Assembly: GCF_050571805.1 (NCBI RefSeq)
Contig: NZ_CP192219.1
DNA from: Halodesulfovibrio aestuarii
GTDB lineage: Bacteria; Desulfobacterota; Desulfovibrionia; Desulfovibrionales; Desulfovibrionaceae
Length of the DNA stretch: 64,000 nucleotides
Reading direction: 5' to 3' (one strand)
Shown: one piece after another, positions 46,202 through 54,663 of the stretch
Numbering within the stretch: the stretch's first letter is position 1
Layout: the number at the start of each line of letters is the position of its first letter
The notes under the pieces: generated by a model
The model's database searches: none
What the model was told of the DNA's origin: nothing
What the model saw: only the letters and a program-made list of their open reading frames with translations
Translations under genes and position numbers: made by a program

Positions 46202-46414
46202 ATGCTTCGCGGCAAGAAGTTCTACTGCGCGGTGTCCTGCGCCGGAGGCAGTTCCCAGATGGAATGTTCTGTGGAAAGTCTGAAAATTTTCACCAGAAGT
46301 TTCAGCGGAGCTAAGGAAAAAGGTGTCATGTCCGTCACCAGAGCATGGGACGAAGGAGCTGCCACAGGGAGCCACGCATTCCATCAGGCATATACGTTGG
46401 GGGTAAGCTCCTGA
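46202..46414 (+). pseudogene. C-terminal fragment of a flavodoxin-fold NAD(P)H oxidoreductase
   Basis: About 70 codons look coding (regular GC-rich third positions). They resemble the C-terminal third of multimeric flavodoxin-type oxidoreductases: GKKFYCAVSCAGGSSQMECSV, ESLKIFTRSFSGAKEKGVM, HAFHQAYTLG. The FMN-binding N-terminal part is absent. A GGGAGG site and ATG (46186) upstream lead into a different frame of 42 codons, so no intact product is expected. The identification is tentative. Confidence 0.4.
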
Positions 46415-46460
46415 ACGAACAAATCTAACTATAATAATTCTGAAAAATATCTCTTACACT

Positions 46461-46513
46461 AAAAAAGCCGCTCCTTTTTTGACCATAGTTACAGTCAAAA
46501 AGGAACGGCTTTA
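46461..46513 (-). terminator. glmS terminator
   Basis: A long stem (AAAGCCG and CTCCTTTTTTGAC pairing with GTCAAAAAGGA and CGGCTTT, one mismatch region) is followed on the minus strand by TTTTTTAG. Confidence 0.88.
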
Positions 46514-46585
46514 GTATATAACGTTACTATCTAGTGTACGGCGCTATTATTCTCTCACAACAACTAACCGCGCTATATCAACAAA

Positions 46586-48409
46586 TTACTCTACCGTAAC
46601 GCTCTTCGCAAGGTTGCGCGGCTGATCAACGTCCTTACCAAGGTAGTCAGCAGACTCATAGCTAAACAACTGTAATGCCGGAAGTACTAAAAATGATGAA
46701 AGCGGGTAAACGCAGTCCGGAAGAACCCATTTATGTTTTACAGAAAGATCGGAGTTAGGGTTGGTCAATGCAATTACATCACCTGCGCGCGCCTGAACTT
46801 CTTCAAGATTAGACTTAACTTTAGCAAAAAACTTATCATTCAACGCAATGGCAAATGTTGGAAACTTCGGATCAATAAGAGCAATAGGGCCGTGTTTCAT
46901 TTCTCCGGCAGCATACCCTTCAGCATGAATATACGAAATCTCTTTCAATTTGAGCGCGCCTTCCATCGCCAAAGGGTATCCGACACCGCGACCAAGGAAG
47001 AAGAAACTCTGAGCCGTAGAGTATTCGCGAGCCAGACGTTTTGCTTCTTCACGAATGCGCGGCAATTCCGCTTCCAGCAGATCTGGAAGCTTGCGGAGAC
47101 CGCCAAATATTTCACGGCGCAGTACATCATCAAGCAAGCCTTTACGATCTGCCCATGCAAGCCCCATAAGCAGGAGAACAGCCATTTGGGAACACATAGC
47201 TTTGGTAGAGGCAACAGAAATCTCAGGGCCGGCCTGTGTATACACTGTAACGTCAGATTCGCGTGCTATGGATGAACCAATTACATTACAAAGGCCAACA
47301 ACCGGAACCCCCTGCTCTTTCGCGATACGAAGTGCAGCAAGAGTATCCGCGGTTTCACCGGACTGACTGATAACCAGAACCACATCGCCTTCATTAAGAA
47401 TAACGTCGCGGTATCTGAACTCAGAAGCGATTTCAACGGAAACAGGAATATGCGCCCAGCTCTCAAAAAGATGCTGCGCCCACATACCGGCGTTAAAACT
47501 TGTACCGCATGCAACAATGTGCAAGCGTTTTGGAACAGGCATTGCGCTCAATTCCGGCAAAACAGCTTCCTGCTTCTGCCAATCGACCCGACCGGCAAGA
47601 CAATCTTTCACAACCCGAGGTTGTTCAAAAATCTCTTTCAGCATGAAATGCTTATAACCGTCTTTTCGGGCAGACTGCACATCCCATTCAATGTGGTGAA
47701 CTTCTTTCTCAATCGGAGCAAGTGTTCGTGCGTCTTTTACGGTCCAGCTATTCGCATCAATGCGTACCATTTCCCCGTCTTCAAGGAAAACGACATTACG
47801 AGTGTAGGCAAGGAACGCCGGGACATCTGAGGCGACAAAGTTTTCTCCCTGTCCAACCCCCAGAACAAACGGACAAGCACAGCGTGCACCGTAAATAACA
47901 CCCGGGTTGCTCGCTTCCATAACAAGAACCGAATAGGCTCCATCTGCCTCGTTTACTGCCCAGCTAAGCCCTTTTTCAAGGGAACCGGTCTGCTTAACGC
48001 CTTCAGCAATGAGATTGCAAAATACTTCAGAATCAGTATCAGAACGGAATCCGTACCCTTTGGCCGTCAAACGTTCTTTCAGTTCCTGATAGTTCTCAAT
48101 AATACCGTTATGAACAATCGCAAGCGATTCATCCCATGAACTATGTGGATGGGCATTGCGTTCAATCGGTGCGCCGTGTGTTGCCCAACGGGTATGTCCC
48201 ATGCAAGAGGTAGCGAGCGAAACATTCATAGATTCAAGCTTAGATTCAAGATTGATAAGCTTGCCTTCTGCCCTGACAGTTGTGAGCTTTTTGTTTTGAA
48301 CAAAAGCCACTCCAGCAGAATCATATCCACGATATTCGAGGCTTCTCAGTCCTTCAATTGCAAGGGGAACAGCAGGTCTATGGCCTGTATACCCAATAAT
48401 TCCACACAT
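46586..48409 (-). CDS. glmS: glutamine--fructose-6-phosphate aminotransferase (isomerizing)
   Basis: This enzyme makes glucosamine 6-phosphate from fructose 6-phosphate and glutamine, the first step to UDP-GlcNAc for peptidoglycan and LPS. It has 607 aa, the normal length. The start is fixed by MCGIIGYTG at ATG 48409 (AGGAG eight bases upstream), because Cys2 is the N-terminal nucleophile of the glutaminase domain. LEYRGYDSAG and HTRWATHGAP follow. Two SIS domains form the isomerase half (CGTSFNAG about 300; FFLGRGVGYPLAMEGALKLKE about 470). It ends in DVDQPRNLAKSVTVE. It is monocistronic. No glmS ribozyme is visible. Confidence 0.97.
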   Translation of the reverse strand: MCGIIGYTGHRPAVPLAIEGLRSLEYRGYDSAGVAFVQNKKLTTVRAEGKLINLESKLESMNVSLATSCMGHTRWATHGAPIERNAHPHSSWDESLAIVHNGIIENYQELKERLTAKGYGFRSDTDSEVFCNLIAEGVKQTGSLEKGLSWAVNEADGAYSVLVMEASNPGVIYGARCACPFVLGVGQGENFVASDVPAFLAYTRNVVFLEDGEMVRIDANSWTVKDARTLAPIEKEVHHIEWDVQSARKDGYKHFMLKEIFEQPRVVKDCLAGRVDWQKQEAVLPELSAMPVPKRLHIVACGTSFNAGMWAQHLFESWAHIPVSVEIASEFRYRDVILNEGDVVLVISQSGETADTLAALRIAKEQGVPVVGLCNVIGSSIARESDVTVYTQAGPEISVASTKAMCSQMAVLLLMGLAWADRKGLLDDVLRREIFGGLRKLPDLLEAELPRIREEAKRLAREYSTAQSFFFLGRGVGYPLAMEGALKLKEISYIHAEGYAAGEMKHGPIALIDPKFPTFAIALNDKFFAKVKSNLEEVQARAGDVIALTNPNSDLSVKHKWVLPDCVYPLSSFLVLPALQLFSYESADYLGKDVDQPRNLAKSVTVE

Positions 48410-48846
48410 ATATACGTCTCCTATTATCGAGAGATTTAGTCTATTTTCCAATGATGTATATGCTTTCTAAACAATAGGCAAGAAACGCACACAGTCTCTA
48501 CAGTAGTCGGAAACAGTAATATTAACTACTTGTTATAGAAATATATTTGGAAATATTCTTTCCGTTTTTCTCCAAATTCACACAAACAAGTCTCCAACAA
48601 CCTGCAACCACATTAATGCGTTCAGACAAAGGAAACAATGTGTGTTCACCTCTTCAGCATAAAAATCATACAATTGTACCCTGCAAATATGCTCTGCTAC
48701 GAGCTCACCTTAACGTCATAACGATATTGCGCGTCATCCACTTTTTTACAGTACTCCGACACTGAAGTTACTACGAAAACTAAACGCCCCCTTTTCAACG
48801 AACCTCCCCTGAACATAAAAAGTATTCCACTCATTTTGTTACCAGT
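48410..48846. other. intergenic region upstream of glmS
   Basis: About 440 bases separate glmS from small rightward ORFs. No structured RNA, operator or ORF with a clear ribosome site was found. Confidence 0.45.
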
Positions 48847-49011
48847 ATGAGTATACATTTTTCAACTCCAGAAACAATAATTGTTCCTGCCTATTCAGAA
48901 TGGCAGAAATATATGATGGGAAATCCCCCCTTTTTAGCGAAACGCGAGGTGATGATATGGGACAGCGAGTACCAGATATCGACTTCCAACTCGTCCGCCG
49001 AGGCGATTTAG
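48847..49011 (+). CDS. possible 54-aa ORF overlapping the next gene
   Basis: This frame starts at ATG 48847 and runs 54 codons (VPAYSEWQKYMMGNPPFL, then REVMIWDSEYQI), overlapping the 101-aa ORF in another frame by 55 bases. The composition looks protein-like, but there is no clear ribosome site. Either a translationally coupled small gene or the 5' half of one frameshifted gene is possible. Confidence 0.25.
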   Translation: MSIHFSTPETIIVPAYSEWQKYMMGNPPFLAKREVMIWDSEYQISTSNSSAEAI

Positions 49012-49262
49012 CAATTGAATCGATGGATCGAGCTGTTCAGGCAACAGGCATAAAGCAATGCTATCCGTACAGAGCACGGTGGCAATGGATGCGTCGTCTT
49101 TACTTGCAGGGACGTGCTACGCCATCGCTTCTACGAACGTTCATTATACGGCTATCACGACATACTCCCTACTCTTTACGAACCTTAATGGATCTTCATA
49201 TCCGTTCCGGAGTTGACCTTGTCTGCCCGGTCATGGACGAAAAAGGCCGCTTTGACCTATAA
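48957..49262 (+). CDS. small basic conserved-looking protein, unknown function
   Basis: This is a 101-aa soluble protein rich in Arg (RARWQWMRRLYLQGRATPSLLRTFIIRLSRHTPYSLRTLMDLH). It has no recognised domain. ATG 48957 has GAGG seven bases upstream; an in-frame ATG at 48900 has none. A hairpin terminator follows at 49287. It is monocistronic or coupled to the small frame at 48847. Confidence 0.6.
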   Translation: MGQRVPDIDFQLVRRGDLAIESMDRAVQATGIKQCYPYRARWQWMRRLYLQGRATPSLLRTFIIRLSRHTPYSLRTLMDLHIRSGVDLVCPVMDEKGRFDL

Positions 49263-49286
49263 CAATTCAACATTATAGAACATTTC

Positions 49287-49320
49287 GCAGGGCTATCGTT
49301 TTTACGGTAGCCCTGCTATT
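49287..49320 (+). terminator. terminator after the 101-aa gene
   Basis: GCAGGGCTATCG (49287-49298) pairs with CGGTAGCCCTGC (49305-49316, one G-T pair). Only a short TATT tail follows. Confidence 0.65.
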
Positions 49321-49514
49321 GTCTCAACAGTAGAATAGACTATATACTCGCTTGTTTGTGATCACTAACTTGTGTACTTTCCTTGGCTCAAGCTTTCCTA
49401 TCTTTGTTGAATATATTAGGAAGAAGTTGCTGACCACTGCGTAATTTTTTCACAGTGCCACCGCTATTTCAATTTTAGCACACTACAAGAGTCACAGGTC
49501 GTAAGGAGTCTTAC

Positions 49515-49994
49515 ATGATTTATACTATCTCAACGCTGGTTAACAACCAGCCGGGTGTTGTTGCAGACGTTACAGCTGTATTTAGAGATCGTAACGTAAA
49601 TTTCAAATCCATTTCCTGTGCAGAGACAGAGGAATTTGACGTTTCCCAACTTGTTATTACTGTTGATTGTAACTCTGCTACTATCAAAACTCTTATTGAA
49701 GACATTGCGAACCTCGCTGCGGTATCTAAAGTAGATACCCTTGAACGTAATGACTTTGTTGATCGCCAGATGGCACTTATAAAAGTTGGCTTTACTAAAG
49801 ACACTATGACTCAGGTAATGCAAATTTTTGAAGTGTTCCGTGCAGATGTTGTAAGCATGGGGCAGGAGACCATCACCATCGAAATTACAGGTGATGAAGA
49901 CAAAGTTGACGGTCTTATAAAGATGCTACGCCCGCATGGCATCCGCAGCCTATGCAGAACCGGCGTTGTTGCTCTTAAACGTGGCGACGAATAA
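49515..49994 (+). CDS. stand-alone IlvH-like ACT-domain protein
   Basis: This 159-aa protein has the two-domain layout of the acetolactate synthase regulatory subunit. An ACT domain opens it (STLVNNQPGVVADVTAVFRDRNVNFKSISCA, about 6-36). The C-terminal half includes RQMALIKVGF and ends MLRPHGIRSLCRTGVVALKRG, close to the IlvH/IlvN ending. There is no ilvB large subunit beside it; instead it leads a ptb-buk operon. It could sense valine or another branched-chain amino acid and adjust these enzymes. AAGGAG lies seven bases before ATG 49515. Confidence 0.85.
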   Translation: MIYTISTLVNNQPGVVADVTAVFRDRNVNFKSISCAETEEFDVSQLVITVDCNSATIKTLIEDIANLAAVSKVDTLERNDFVDRQMALIKVGFTKDTMTQVMQIFEVFRADVVSMGQETITIEITGDEDKVDGLIKMLRPHGIRSLCRTGVVALKRGDE

Positions 49995-50014
49995 ATAGGC
50001 AGGAGAAATACACT

Positions 50015-50941
50015 ATGCCTATTAATTCCCTTCAGTCCCTTGCAGAGTACATTATTGAAGGCCACGTTTGTGCAAAACTCGCAGTTGCATCTTGTGCGGA
50101 AGGTTTTGTGCTACGTGCATGCGTAGAAGCAAATGCAAAAGGAATTGCAGAACCAATTCTTGTTGGCGACTTAGAGCTTGCAGAAAAACTTGCTGCGGAA
50201 CGTGATCTTGATCTTTCCCCATTTGAAAAATATCACGTACCGGATCCAACCGAAGCTGTGGCTAAATGTATTGAGCTGGTCAAGAACGGCCATGCCAGCG
50301 CCATTATGAAAGGTAAAGTTAATACCGACATACTATTACGCGGTATTCTTAATAAAGAGACCGGAATGCCCCCAAAAGGGGTTCTTTCCCATGTAGGGCT
50401 CTTCAACGCTCCGAATGCTGACCGGCTCATGATAGTTACTGATGCCGGGATCAACATTGCACCAAACATGCAACGTAAAGTTGATATTGTTAAAAACGCA
50501 TTGCGTGTTGCAAAAGTACTCAAAATTGAGCAGCCCAAAGTTGCAATGCTCGCAGCAACAGAAAAAGTTATTTACCCTGCAATGCCCGCAACCCTCGATG
50601 CCCAGATGGTTGCAAAAATGGCTGAACAGGGCGAATTCGGCAACGCTCTCGTTGCCGGTCCGTTTGCACTCGACCTTGCCGTTTCTATGCGCGCTGTTGA
50701 ATGCAAAGGTGTCGACAATCCGGTGGCAGGCAAAGCAGACATCCTTGTTGCGCCGGACATCGAAAGCGGCAATATCTTATACAAGTCGCTTACCGCACTC
50801 ATGAATCTGGATATGGCCGGCATGGTTGTCGGCAGCGAAGTACCTATTGTACTTCCATCTCGTGGTGATACTGACCGTACAAAATTCTATTCTATTGCAC
50901 TTGCCATTACTATGGCTATGGGTGAAAAGGAGTCGCCTTAA
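50015..50941 (+). CDS. ptb: phosphate butyryltransferase-like phosphate acyltransferase
   Basis: This 308-aa enzyme of the Pta/Ptb family exchanges CoA and phosphate on a short acyl group. It lacks the extra N-terminal domains of long Pta. Family motifs include GIAEPILVGD (about 39-48), MKGKVNTDILLRGILNKETG (about 95-114), a SHVGLFNAPNADRLMIVTDAGINIAPN region and NPVAGKADILVAPDIESGNILYKSL near 235-260. It is followed directly by butyrate kinase (TAATG overlap), so acyl-CoA to acyl phosphate to acid plus ATP is the likely route. Butyryl or branched acyl groups are more likely than acetyl. Confidence 0.92.
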   Translation: MPINSLQSLAEYIIEGHVCAKLAVASCAEGFVLRACVEANAKGIAEPILVGDLELAEKLAAERDLDLSPFEKYHVPDPTEAVAKCIELVKNGHASAIMKGKVNTDILLRGILNKETGMPPKGVLSHVGLFNAPNADRLMIVTDAGINIAPNMQRKVDIVKNALRVAKVLKIEQPKVAMLAATEKVIYPAMPATLDAQMVAKMAEQGEFGNALVAGPFALDLAVSMRAVECKGVDNPVAGKADILVAPDIESGNILYKSLTALMNLDMAGMVVGSEVPIVLPSRGDTDRTKFYSIALAITMAMGEKESP

Positions 50942-52059
50942 TGGCTGAGCGTATTCTGGTTATTAATCCGGGTTCAACATCTACCAAAGTTGCTGTTTTT
51001 GATGGGGAAAAGGAACTTTTCTCGCACACGGCAGAACATGAAAAACATGAAACCCTTGCCTTTAGCGCTGCTATGGAGGAAATGGAACTTCGACGCAGTA
51101 CTATTAAAGCAGTTCTCAAAAAATATGGCATGGACACCATAAAATTTGATGGCGTTGCGGGCCGTGGAGGACTTCTGGCTCCTATGCAGGGAGGCACATG
51201 GAATGTCACGCCTGCCATGCTGTCCGATCTAGCTTCCGCTCGATATGGAGAACATGCTTGCAACCTTGGTGCCCCCTTAGCACTGGAATTCGCAAAAGAA
51301 CACGGAGTAAAGGCATATATTGTCGACACCGTTGTTACAGACGAAATGGACAGCCGCGCCCGTCTCAGTGGTTTACCGGAACTTCCACGCCGTAGTATTT
51401 TTCATGCCCTTTCCCAAAGGGCTGCTGCACGAAAGGCAGCGGGACAACTGGGAAAGCAGTATTCAAACTGCCGCTTTCTTGTATGTCACATGGGCGGTGG
51501 AGTATCCGTAGCCGCACACCGTAACGGTAAAATTTGTGACGTAGTCAATGCGCTGGAAGGAGACGGACCATTTTCACCAGAACGAACCGGTCGTCTACCA
51601 GCTCTGGGTGTACTTGATCTCGTCAAAAATGGTATCTTTACATACGAAGAGTTACGTTCACGTATTCTCAAAACAGGCGGCCTTTGGGCTCACTTGGGCA
51701 CAAATGACTTGCGCATTGTAGAAAAACGTATGGCCGAAGGCGATACGAAAGCACAACTGGTATTTGAAGCTCTTACATACTGCATTGCGAAAGAACTATC
51801 AGGACTTATTCCTGCACTTATGCATCTTGACGAAGGTGAAAATGCACCTGTTACCATTGACGGTTTTGTGCTCACCGGTGGCATGGCAAACAGTAAAAAG
51901 CTCATTGAAACTATTATAAACAATCTGCCACCGCTTGCTCCTGCCTTCATCTTCCCCGCTGTGGAAGAGATGCATGCACTTGCGGGTGGCGTTTTACGCG
52001 TACTTCGAGGCAAAGAAACCGCACGAGACTACACAGGAACTCCAAAAGATTTACTATAA
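50941..52059 (+). CDS. buk: butyrate kinase
   Basis: This 372-aa member of the acetokinase family makes ATP from acyl phosphate. It has the N-terminal INPGSTSTKVAVFDGEK motif (about 8-24), FDGVAGRGGLLAPMQGGTW (about 70-88), FLVCHMGGGVSVAAHRNGK (about 180-198) and the C-terminal VLTGGMANSKKL with FPAVEEMHALAGGVLRVLRG. Its ATG overlaps the ptb stop by one base, with AAGGAG inside ptb. With Ptb it would conserve energy from (iso)butyryl-CoA-type intermediates, perhaps from branched-chain amino acid breakdown. Confidence 0.95.
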   Translation: MAERILVINPGSTSTKVAVFDGEKELFSHTAEHEKHETLAFSAAMEEMELRRSTIKAVLKKYGMDTIKFDGVAGRGGLLAPMQGGTWNVTPAMLSDLASARYGEHACNLGAPLALEFAKEHGVKAYIVDTVVTDEMDSRARLSGLPELPRRSIFHALSQRAAARKAAGQLGKQYSNCRFLVCHMGGGVSVAAHRNGKICDVVNALEGDGPFSPERTGRLPALGVLDLVKNGIFTYEELRSRILKTGGLWAHLGTNDLRIVEKRMAEGDTKAQLVFEALTYCIAKELSGLIPALMHLDEGENAPVTIDGFVLTGGMANSKKLIETIINNLPPLAPAFIFPAVEEMHALAGGVLRVLRGKETARDYTGTPKDLL

Positions 52060-52109
52060 TTCACAACGCATTGATTTTCCTTCATATTTCTACTAATAAG
52101 CATGAATAC

Positions 52110-52132
52110 GGTTCCCGTATATTACGGGACCA
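52110..52132 (+). terminator. weak terminator-like hairpin after buk
   Basis: GGTTCCCGT pairs with ACGGGACC with one bulge. The tail is ATAATTT. Confidence 0.4.
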
Positions 52133-52155
52133 TAATTTAACACCGTGGGGCAGAC

Positions 52156-52719
52156 ATGGGTTCATCAAAAGAACTAATTCTTCATAACGCACGCCAACTC
52201 TTCGCAGATAAAGGCTTTAAGGGCACAACTGTGGCCCTTATTGCGCAGCTTTCGCACGTGACAGATGCTGCTATTTACAGACACTATAAATCCAAGCAGC
52301 AGATATTTGATCAAATTATTGAAGAACTCATTACTGAGTATAAGGGCATGCTTAATGAGATAAAGGCTCGCCAGAAATCCGGCTATTGCCTTTTAGAGAC
52401 ACTCATTCATGACGTTGTGTCTTTCGTCAATGAACATGAAACTGGATACAAAGTTATCCTTACCACATACGCGACAATTCCAAGCGCTAAGATTGCTATG
52501 GACAGTGTCACTGATGCACTGAAACAAACTATCGTTGCATGTCTTGAGCGAGGCATCAAGGACGGTACAGTTCGCGAAGACATTGAAGTAGACAGCACTG
52601 CTGAAATCATCACCTGGCTACTTGCGGGGCTTAACCGCCGCCGCATCTTCTGGCCTGAACATGAGCAGATTTCAGACGCTGCTGTTACTTTTTGTCTTAA
52701 TTCCATCAAGGGCTTTTAG
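52156..52719 (+). CDS. TetR-family transcriptional regulator
   Basis: This 187-aa regulator has an N-terminal helix-turn-helix (about 6-52; ILHNARQLFADKGFKGTTVALIAQLSHVTDAAIYRHYKSKQQIFDQI) and an all-helical ligand-binding domain. The DNA-binding part resembles fatty-acid-responsive TetR proteins. It lies about 100 bases after ptb-buk on the same strand, so it may control that operon in response to an acyl-CoA. The ribosome site GGGG is weak. A strong bidirectional terminator follows. Confidence 0.9.
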   Translation: MGSSKELILHNARQLFADKGFKGTTVALIAQLSHVTDAAIYRHYKSKQQIFDQIIEELITEYKGMLNEIKARQKSGYCLLETLIHDVVSFVNEHETGYKVILTTYATIPSAKIAMDSVTDALKQTIVACLERGIKDGTVREDIEVDSTAEIITWLLAGLNRRRIFWPEHEQISDAAVTFCLNSIKGF

Positions 52720-52737
52720 ACAGCACGATTTTTGCGC

Positions 52738-52777
52738 ATAAAAAAAGGAGAGCTGCATAGCTCTCCTTTTTTTTTAA
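52738..52777. terminator. bidirectional terminator
   Basis: AAAAAAAGGAGAGCT pairs with AGCTCTCCTTTTTTT, with A- and T-runs on the two sides. It separates the convergent tetR-type and Spy-like genes. Confidence 0.95.
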
Positions 52778-53161
52778 TTAACTTTTTTTCCGTATTTTCT
52801 GTCCCTGCATGCGGCTATGTATAAATTCCTGATACTTTTGCTCTTGCTCATCCGTAAGCACATCATTCAATTCTTTTCTATAACGCTGGTGCTGTTCTAA
52901 GATATCTATCTTGATTTCCCTCTGCTCTTCTTTATCGTCTGCTTCAGAAAGTGACTTAAAAAGTGGTTCCATCTCTGCATCTCTGCGTATAATGATATCT
53001 TTGATTTTTGCCTGCTGATCCGACGTCAAATTCAGCATAGTTGTCAAACGCTCTACACGTTGCTCCGGAGTCTTTTTACTATGTGGATAATCTTTAGCAA
53101 AAGCAGAAGAACACAACGCTACCGCCAATACAGCCACACACACCATCAGCAATCTTTTCAT
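52778..53161 (-). CDS. periplasmic Spy/CpxP-like protein
   Basis: This 127-aa protein has a signal peptide (about 1-22, cleavage after SSAFA) and a helical mature chain. Two copies of the LTxxQ motif are present: LNLTSDQQAKIK (about 48-59) and DVLTDEQEQKYQ (about 98-109). These define the Spy/CpxP chaperone-like family, which responds to envelope or metal stress. It is highly charged. AGAGG lies five bases before ATG 53161. It is monocistronic. Confidence 0.87.
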   Translation of the reverse strand: MKRLLMVCVAVLAVALCSSAFAKDYPHSKKTPEQRVERLTTMLNLTSDQQAKIKDIIIRRDAEMEPLFKSLSEADDKEEQREIKIDILEQHQRYRKELNDVLTDEQEQKYQEFIHSRMQGQKIRKKS

Positions 53162-53264
53162 ACCAGCCTCTCATTATATAAATTTATGCAGCAAACCTTG
53201 CCGAATTCACATCTCAGGCTAGTATGTAAGGATAACGGATTGTTGTCATAGTATTTTCATGAAA

Positions 53265-54320
53265 CTAATCAGTTACATGATCAAGATGTTCCAAGAGTTT
53301 TTCCGCAACATACTCTGGATCAAGTTCAGTAAGACACTTGTAGCCAATAGAACATGAGGTGCTATTACACGGGCAGCAATCTATGTCGGAATTCACTGTA
53401 AGATGCTCCTTAGACGGGAACCGCCATGAGTCACTGCTTGAACCAAGGGCAACAAAAGTAGGTGTGCCAACCGCAACAGCCATATGGCGAGGAGCAGAAC
53501 AGTTACCGAAATGAAGCACACTCCGTTCCTGACAAGCGGCGACTTCACGCAACTGCAAGCTTGGCGAAGGTACAATAACCGCTTCCGGTGCATCACAGTT
53601 ACTCAGGATTTCATCAAAAATACCTTCTTCACCGGGACCGGCCAATAAAACGAAGCGCAACTCCTTACGCCTGTTAGCTAGGATACTGATGACCTTTGCG
53701 AAATTTTCAGCAGGATATTTCCGTCCGAGGTCATGGTGGGTAGCATCAATAGTGATCAACCTATGTTCAGCGGTTACTCCCCACTCCTTCAAACGCGCAG
53801 ACATTGCCTCGCGTTCTTCTTCTGTAAGAAACAGCTTTGGGGTCGTGCAGTTCCACTTAATTCCAAGCGGTGCAAGAATCGCAGTTTTAGACTCCGATGC
53901 ATACCCACTTTTCGCTTTAGTGAGATGAGTATACCCGATGTCGTTAATCCATGAGGAATGATAGCTTAATTTTACAGGTGCATCTGTGAGATAAGAAATC
54001 CAGCGTACTCGTGGAAGGTGTTGTAGCCCTACCATCAAATCAAATCCTTGCTGGGCAACTTTTTTGTAAAATGCAAATTCTTTAATAATGTTAGATAATT
54101 CTTTTTTATCCAACGCCCATATTTTAGAAATATACGGGTTATTCTGAAGAACAGGGACACATTTTTTTTCTGTAAAATAATGAATCTCTGCATCAGGATA
54201 CTTCTGGGCAAGCAACTCAGCCACTGGTGTGGAGAGCATAACATCGCCAATTTGCCGAAGCTGACAAACAAGAATTTTTTTTACTTTCGCGGGATCTAAG
54301 ATAATGGTGCTGTCAGTCAC
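53265..54320 (-). CDS. glycosyltransferase family 9 (ADP-heptose:LPS heptosyltransferase-like)
   Basis: This ~351-aa cytoplasmic enzyme probably adds a heptose or related sugar to LPS core. The N-terminal KKILVCQLRQIGDVMLSTPV (about 12-31) is the GT9 pattern with the catalytic Asp in IGD. The C-terminal nucleotide-sugar half includes LLAGPGEEGIFDE, HFGNCSAPRHMAVAVGTPTFVALG and a cysteine-rich CCPCNSTSCSIGYKCL segment common in heptosyltransferases. GTG 54320 has a GGAG site five bases upstream; the earlier TTG at 54383 has none. It is monocistronic, with no LPS cluster around it. Confidence 0.88.
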   Translation of the reverse strand: MTDSTIILDPAKVKKILVCQLRQIGDVMLSTPVAELLAQKYPDAEIHYFTEKKCVPVLQNNPYISKIWALDKKELSNIIKEFAFYKKVAQQGFDLMVGLQHLPRVRWISYLTDAPVKLSYHSSWINDIGYTHLTKAKSGYASESKTAILAPLGIKWNCTTPKLFLTEEEREAMSARLKEWGVTAEHRLITIDATHHDLGRKYPAENFAKVISILANRRKELRFVLLAGPGEEGIFDEILSNCDAPEAVIVPSPSLQLREVAACQERSVLHFGNCSAPRHMAVAVGTPTFVALGSSSDSWRFPSKEHLTVNSDIDCCPCNSTSCSIGYKCLTELDPEYVAEKLLEHLDHVTD

Positions 54321-54663
54321 AGATACTCCAAATGATAAATGCAATAATTTATATGCGACCTGATAATATAATGTCCTCGGCAAACATCGTCAACGCGTTC
54401 TATGCATCTACTTATTCCAACAAAATGTCACAGTAACGACCTGATAACTCCTGCTCACCTAAGTAGCTAAATCAACATTATTGCTGTGAACTGTATAAAA
54501 TCAATACAGTTTTCAGCTTTAAAAAGTGACTGCTTGAGTATAAGGTTTTCTTAATTTCACACCTCACTGTTGACATGGCAACAAAAAAGCTGCCATGACT
54601 TGACGCGTTAGCAACTGCTATTTCAATCTAACTAACCATTCATATCGCCCTAAGAAGGACTGT
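54321..54663. promoter_or_regulatory. divergent region with an inverted repeat upstream of the RND operon
   Basis: CATGGCA (54574-54580) and TGCCATG (54591-54597) form a perfect 7-bp inverted repeat with a 10-base spacer, overlapping a TTGACA (54570-54575). A repressor site over the efflux promoter is plausible. Nothing else was recognised. Confidence 0.45.

Noticed and set aside
48410..48470. glmS ribozyme
   Set aside because: The leader is short and shows none of the ribozyme's core. That class is mainly found in Firmicutes.
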